Both the position numbers and the translations under genes were made by a program. Positions 58,544 through 64,000 of a DNA stretch of 64,000 bases are shown here, in pieces (position 1 is the first letter of the stretch; every line of letters begins with the position of its first letter). Source of the stretch: Pyrenophora tritici-repentis (lineage: Eukaryota; Ascomycota; Dothideomycetes; Pleosporales; Pleosporaceae). The notes beneath the pieces are model-generated. The model worked only from the letters and a program-made list of their open reading frames with translations, made no database searches and was not told the DNA's origin. Location of the stretch: assembly GCF_003171515.1 (NCBI RefSeq), contig NC_089390.1, positions 5,456,001-5,520,000 of the forward strand. Reading direction: 5' to 3'.

Positions 58544-59815
58544 ATGACTTCTCCTGAGATGCATATTTCACCAGGTTCATCTGCGTTGGATGCAACTCGG
58601 TATGATGTCGTCTGTATCGGCTTTGGCGCCGCTCAGCTGGCGACAGCTATTGCGAACCGCGAAACCAAGAAACCTTCAAGTATGCTCTTTCTGGAGCGAA
58701 AATCGACCTTTTCATGGGGCTCGGGATCGCACATGTCGAGGACGCGAATGGAGAGTCCGTTCATGTATGACTTGGCCACACTCCGCAACCCACGAACATC
58801 CTTTAGCTACGTCAACTACCTCCACGCTCGCAAACGTCTCGTCGAATTCGCAAACTCGGACCGGCTCAACCCTCTGCGGGAAGAGTTTGAAGACTATATG
58901 AGGTGGTGCGCAGAACAATTCAAGGAGGATGTGCGTTATAGCAACGACGTAGTTGGTGTGGCTCCAGCAGTGAAATCAGGGCAGGTACAGTGCTGGAGGG
59001 TGTCGGTCAAGGATAATAGCGGCAAATCGTACATTGTACAGGCGGCCAGTGTTGTTGCGCCCTCGCCATCGAGAGCGACTGGTCCAGCTGCGCCGCCGTT
59101 ACCTACGGTCGATTTCCTGGCTGGACAACGAATCATCTCCATGGACGAATACCAGAGCCGAAGGAATGAGTTGCGAGGTGCTCATCAGCCACCACTAAAC
59201 GTCTCTGTAGTCGGCTCTGGAGACAGGACAATCGAGATACTAGACGACCTCCTGTCATGTCCTCGTCTAGGCAACATTACCGTCGTTACAGAGGACGCGT
59301 CGCTTCTCCCATTAACAATCCTCGACGAGGCCAAGCCGCCGCAACCACAGCTATGCTCGATTTGGGCCAAGCCGACCAACTGCCAACCATCTATTACGGA
59401 AGCGTCGGAAATGGTCAAGACGCTTTATATGCGCGCGTACGAGAAGCAGGTCCAATCCAAGGGCGAGTACAGGCTTCGCATCATTATCGGCAAAGACACG
59501 GCGGCCGCGTGCTCAAAATCCGACTTCATCATTAGAGATACTGCCATAAGACCTGCGCCGAGCAACGCTCTGTTTCAGAGCATAGATGGACTAATTCTGG
59601 GCTGCCGACCAAAAGGTGAAAGCTTGGAGGAGGTACAGTTCAAGCGCGATGCTGTCGCAGAGAGCTGCCGGTTGTGGCTAGTGTCATCTAAGTCGGAAGG
59701 AGGGCGTGCACTAGCCAAGGACATTGCACAGACGGCTGGCGAAATCGTGCGCAAGGCATCCTCGGGGTCCACGCAGATACGGGATGGGGGGATGCAAGTG
59801 CAGGCAAGGATGTAA
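58544..59815 (+). CDS. Divergent SidA-like (ornithine N5-monooxygenase family) flavoprotein
   Basis: Single exon, 423 residues, ATG at 58544. The N-terminal half is plainly of the SidA/PvdA family: YDVVCIGFGAAQLATAIAN (FAD site), ESPFMYDLATLRNPRTSFSY (substrate and FAD region) and LEFEDYMRWCA-like REEFEDYMRWCAEQF. The NADPH region is altered (VVGSGDRTIEILDDL, where the family has GSGQS). The blocks expected afterwards, an FVNE-x-FNP-like segment, an ATGY segment and the C-terminal LSDSLLS-type segment, are not found. The protein is also 70-80 residues shorter than usual. Normal SidA makes hydroxyornithine, the first siderophore step. This copy may have lost that activity or changed substrate; a regular SidA is presumably elsewhere. 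No frameshift or stop is visible, so it is kept as a gene. Confidence 0.78.
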   Translation: MTSPEMHISPGSSALDATRYDVVCIGFGAAQLATAIANRETKKPSSMLFLERKSTFSWGSGSHMSRTRMESPFMYDLATLRNPRTSFSYVNYLHARKRLVEFANSDRLNPLREEFEDYMRWCAEQFKEDVRYSNDVVGVAPAVKSGQVQCWRVSVKDNSGKSYIVQAASVVAPSPSRATGPAAPPLPTVDFLAGQRIISMDEYQSRRNELRGAHQPPLNVSVVGSGDRTIEILDDLLSCPRLGNITVVTEDASLLPLTILDEAKPPQPQLCSIWAKPTNCQPSITEASEMVKTLYMRAYEKQVQSKGEYRLRIIIGKDTAAACSKSDFIIRDTAIRPAPSNALFQSIDGLILGCRPKGESLEEVQFKRDAVAESCRLWLVSSKSEGGRALAKDIAQTAGEIVRKASSGSTQIRDGGMQVQARM

Positions 59816-60144
59816 AGCTGGTACGGGTGATGGCTTGCATATTCGCTCGAAAATTTTCGTTTTAGTGTTGATCTTATCTAATCTGATGGGGCCTGGCCCG
59901 AACATCGCCCGCCTATGATGCTAGTGATCCATCCTTCCCCACCCACATTCATTATGGCCGCACATTGCATTTCACGTGACAAAGGTCGCCTGCCCGGACG
60001 GCGTGGTCCTCAATACCCGCTGCACCATGTCGATCTGGGCTGTCGTGTCTTGGTGTGGCCATGGCGCCCTGTCTATCGTCATGCAGGTGTCTTTATGCTT
60101 CACCGTAGCATCTCCTTCTCAGCGGCTGAACATTTGTTGCATCT
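59816..60144. promoter_or_regulatory. Upstream region of the ABC transporter
   Basis: At about 59871-59888 it contains GATCTTATCTAATCTGAT, with one GATA core (reverse strand) and a degenerate ATCTGAT half, reminiscent of but not equal to the ATCWGATAA sites at 55.6-56.3 kb. Nothing else is supported. Confidence 0.35.
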
Positions 60145-63100
60145 ATGGCCATCAAGAAGCCTTCGCGGGCCTCTATAAGGTCATTCTTTGGTTTCTTACA
60201 CCTCCTCTTCTACGCGGACCCAACATGGCTCGACAAGATACTCGTTGTTGTTGGCGCCATAGCAGCCATTGCGGCCGGCGTCCCCTTTCCACTCATTGGC
60301 ATCGTCTTTGGGCAATTGGTTGATGAGATCAATGTAGCAAACTGTAACAACAGGGTTGGCGTCTCCAATGGATCTGACCTAGCCCAAATTAAACCCAAGA
60401 TTCTACTACTCGTCTACATTGCCATTGGCAATTTCGCCTGCCTATACATACACCTAGTATGCTGGAACTTGGCATCACAACGACTAGCGCAGCGCATCCG
60501 AGACCGCTATCTACGGAACCTGCTTCGCCAGGATATGGCCTTTTTCGACAATCTTCAAGCCGGAGAAGTGTCTTCCCGTCTCAACGGTGACATCCAAGCG
60601 ATTGAGAGCGGAACTGGCGCAAAGGTTGGCGTTGCCTTGACCTGCGCCTCGTTTTGTGTAACGGCATACATTGTCGGATTCATCAAGAATGCCGAACTTG
60701 CAGGCATGCTCGTCTCGTTGATTCCCGCATTCTTGCTCATGGCAACAATTGGCAGTCACTTTGTTGGCAAATACAGCGCCAAGGTGGGACATTGCTTTGG
60801 ATCCGCCAGTGCCATTGCATCTGAAGCTCTCAGTCATGTTGGCCTTGTGCACGCTCTCGGAGCTAATGCTAGACTTGAAGCCAAGTTTGAGGGACACCTG
60901 GAAAAGGCCCGCGGGTACGGTATCAAAAAGGCCACGGCTGCTGCTGTACAAGCGGGACTGCTCTACTTTATTGCCTTTTCCGCCAGTTCCTTGGGATACT
61001 GGCAAGGTAGTCGCCGAGTTGCCGACTCTCTAGAGGGCAAGGGTAACGCCACGATTGGTCAAATCTATACCGTCACGTTCATTCTTCTAGATGGTAAGTA
61101 CTTTATCCCCTCTCCATAGTTCCCTCTAACCTTTCCAGGTGCCATTGTCCTCAGTCAAATTGCACCAATGCTGCCACTCTTTGGAGGAGCCGTCTCTGCC
61201 TTTGAGCGGTTGCGCAAAGATATTGAAACTCAGCCCACCATTGACAACACTCGCACATCTGCCGAAAAGCCCACCAGTGTGAGTGGAGCCATCGAGTTTC
61301 GCAATGTCGCCTTCACATATTCTTCAAGACCAGACCATCCAGTCTTGAATAATATATCTCTCAAGTGCGAGGCAGGGCAACTAACTGCCATTGTTGGCTT
61401 ATCTGGAAGCGGCAAGTCAACCGTCGCAAGCCTCATTAGCCGATTCTACGACCCACAATCTGGCGACGTTCTTCTAGATGGTAAGAATGTCAAGGATATC
61501 AACGTCAAGAGTCTCCGTGGTTTCATTAGTCTTGTACAGCAAGAGCCATCACTCCTGGACCGATCCATTTTGGAGAATATTGCTCTCGGTCTCGTCAACT
61601 CTCCACCCCATGCGCATTTGGAACAGACTTTGCTTTCTGGCATTCTTGCTCGTGTGGCCGAGGACGTTCGCAACGGCCAGGAACTCACTCAAGCAGCCGC
61701 CAAAGCTGGTGCCGAGGTATGTGGAATGCTTCCATGATAATTGACGTTTGCTTACTTCATGGCTAGGTGGTGGAAATCGTCCAACTGGTACAGCATGCTG
61801 CCAACCTCGCCGATGTTGCCGTATTCATCGATCGCCTTGAGTTTGGCTTTGCGACCGCTGTAGGCTCAAGCGGCAGTCTTGTCAGTGGTGGACAAAAGCA
61901 ACGTATCGCCCTCGCACGAGCTCTTGTCCGCGACCCTAGGATCCTCATTCTCGACGAGGCTACTGCTGCCCTCGACTCTGCAAGTGAACAGCGCATTCAA
62001 GCAGCCATTGAACGTGCCTCTCGGGGTCGAACAGTCGTTTCCATTGCTCATCGATTGTCAACCATTAGGGCTGCAGCCAAGATCGTCGTGATGAAAAAGG
62101 GCGACATTATCGAACAGGGTACCCACAATGAGCTGATGAACTTGAACGGATCGTACGCCGACATGGTTCGCCTGCAAACCGTAAAGACGGATGATACCGT
62201 ATCTAGTTCCCGGACCAGTCTAGAATCGCAGGATGCCGACACGATATCCGATGAGAAGCAGCATCTCAAGGCATCCGAGGCTGACGTTCCATCAACACCT
62301 GAACCTGCCGAGCCAATCAAGGGCGTAGTCGTTGCAGGCTCTATCCGCAAGACCATGCTTCCCCTAACGCGACCCTATCTACTGCTTGTTGTATTGGCCT
62401 TGTTCGCCGCCTTGATCGTTGGCGGTCAGTACTGCGCGTCTGGTCTTTTGTTTGGAAACGTCATGGGCACAATGTCGCCTTGCAATTCCCCTGACTACAT
62501 CAGATCAAAGGGAGAGTTACTCTCCGGACTATGGTTCATGGTTGCTTGCGTCGCCTTTCTCGCCAACTTTACCAGCTGGGCGGTGTTTGGCCTCATATCC
62601 GAGCGACTGATCTTCCGGGTCCGCAACATGTCACTATCTACGCTTTTGCGACAGCCGTTGCAATGGCACGAGTCGGAATCGAGGAGTCCATCTATGTTGC
62701 TAGAGTACATTACCAAGGACGGCAACGCGCTAGCCGGATTCAGCGGCTCCATCATCGGTACCCTCTTTGCTGTCGTGGTCAACTTCTGCGCAGCCATCAT
62801 CCTTTCCCACATCATTGCATGGAGGATTGCTATTGTGTGCCTTGTTGTGGTCCCGATCCTTCTGGGTGCTGGCTACATGCAGCTACGCGCCATCGGACGT
62901 TTTGCCGTCAAGCACGCTGGGGCCTTTACCTCGTCGATCGGGGTGACGATTGAAGCCGTCTCAAACATCAAGACTGTCCACGCGCTCTCTATTGAGGACG
63001 AAATTGTGCAGACATATCGGAGGTCGCTCAAGGCTCCGCGCAAGGAAATGGTACGACAAAGCTTCAAAACCAATGTATGGCTAGCAGTTGCCAATTCATG

Positions 63101-64000
63101 CGGTAGCTTCATCTATGCTTTTGCGTACTGGTGGGGATCCAAGAATATTGTAGAAGGAAGGTACACCACGACGGACTTCTTCATCATCCTCATTGCCATG
63201 CTCATTTCTGCGCAACTATGGGGCCAGCTCTTCACTCTTGCTCCCGAGATTGAAAAGGCCAATAGTGCAATCTCTCGCATTTGCGGGTTGATTGAGCTAG
63301 GTCAAGATACGTCTGGACCTAAAAATTCCAACGAAAAAGGCGATGTCGAGGCCATGGCGGATTCGCCGCTACCGGCATCGACGCATGGCGGAGCGCGCAT
63401 TGTTTTCCGGGACGTGGGCTTCTCATACCCTGCCCGCCCTGGCGTTCCTGTCCTCATATCTCTATCGCTAAACATACAGCCTGGTCAATTCTGCGCCCTC
63501 GTTGGACCTTCAGGTGCCGGCAAGAGTACCGTTCTGGCTCTCTTGGAGAGGTTCTATACGCCCTCATCTGGAAGCATCACGATCAACGGGTTCGACATTG
63601 CGCGTCATCACGGCACATCATTCCGCGACGATATTGCCTATGTGCCGCAAGAGAACGTGCTTTTCCAAGGAAGTATCAAGTTCAACATTGGATTAGGAGC
63701 ACGGCCTGGACACACACCTTCGGATGAGGAAATTCAAGAAGCTTGCAAGCTGGCCAATATTCATGAAACCATCATGGAGCTTCCACAAGGCTACGATACC
63801 GAATGCGGTTCCAGTGGCAACCAGCTTTCCGGTGGACAACGTCAGCGCTTATCGATCGCCCGAGCTCTTGTGCGTAAACCAAAGTTGCTATTATTGGACG
63901 AGAGCACTAGCGCACTTGATGCAGAGAGCGAAAAGGCCCTAGAGCTTGGCCTCGAACGTGCGGTCAAGGGCCACGGCGTCACAGTCATTGCTATTGCGCA
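60145..64000 (+). CDS. ABC-B full transporter next to the siderophore genes (3' end outside window)
   Basis: ATG at 60145. Introns 61094-61138 and 61717-61766; exon 3 runs off the right edge, so the C terminus is missing. The order is TMD-NBD-TMD-NBD. NBD1 has Walker A GLSGSGKST, signature LVSGGQKQR, Walker B ILILDEA and the H-loop IAHRLST. NBD2 has GPSGAGKST, LSGGQRQR and LLLLDES, and is cut just before its H-loop. Each TMD shows six hydrophobic segments. This is the Ste6/MDR-type full transporter. In fungi, extracellular-siderophore clusters (around NPS6/SidD) often contain such an ABC transporter (SitT-type), so siderophore or breakdown-product transport is likely but not proven; general multidrug efflux is the alternative. 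Confidence 0.9.

Noticed and set aside
1..64000. A CRISPR array, riboswitch or bacterial-type operon
   Set aside because: The sequence is eukaryotic with spliced genes; repeats found are transposon LTRs, inverted repeats and short tandem repeats, with no regularly spaced array.

Overview
The window is nuclear DNA of a filamentous ascomycete (Pezizomycotina). Genes are broken by short GT-AG introns of about 45-100 bp. There are fungal type-I fatty acid synthase alpha sequences, SAT4/Pth11-type membrane proteins, SidF/SidI-type siderophore genes and a STAND/NLR gene, and old transposons carry C:G-to-T:A stop codons of the RIP (repeat-induced point mutation) type. Dothideomycetes (Pleosporales) is my best guess; the species cannot be told from the sequence.

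Layout. 1-12.3 kb: a WLM-family metalloprotease, then a NACHT/NLR-like gene on the minus strand split by a 6.1-kb Ty1/copia element (5265-11358; 192-bp LTRs, target duplication GCATC). 12.3-16.1 kb: a possible membrane-protein exon, a truncated secreted-enzyme fragment and a decayed pogo/Fot1 transposon with a 216-bp solo LTR inside. 16.2-22.2 kb: a complete-length fatty acid synthase alpha gene on the minus strand, dead through one nonsense codon, one frameshift and two insertions of a small hAT-type element with 8-bp target duplications. 22.9-24.2 kb: a second pogo relic and LTR.

24.5-40.2 kb: a nested block. A 5'-truncated LINE (14-bp target duplication) has taken three insertions: a full-length copia with one open gag-pol frame (25846-31551), a mutated hAT (31853-34992) and an open-frame hAT (37001-40132). 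All boundaries and target duplications can be read, and the LINE frame is continuous across each insertion.

40.3-50.2 kb: a secreted chloroperoxidase-like gene, two SAT4/Pth11-type receptor-like genes and a tRNA-Glu(UUC) gene. That tRNA gene has a normal 18-nt intron and also a 55-nt spliceosomal-looking insertion in the D arm. Removing both leaves a complete 72-nt cloverleaf, and the D arm has a G-C pair where the usual form has C-G. I consider it the most unusual object in the window.

50.4-64 kb: a mitochondrial-type FAD/Rieske oxidoreductase, then a siderophore locus: a SidI-like acyl-CoA ligase, a SidF-like hydroxyornithine acyltransferase ending in the peroxisomal signal AKL, a divergent SidA-like flavoprotein and a full-size ABC-B transporter that runs off the right end. 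Seven perfect ATCWGATAA sites (the motif of SRE/SreA-type iron GATA repressors) lie between the SidI-like and SidF-like genes. Together these genes suggest extracellular fusarinine/coprogen-type siderophore production under iron control. The NRPS that would assemble the product is not in the window.
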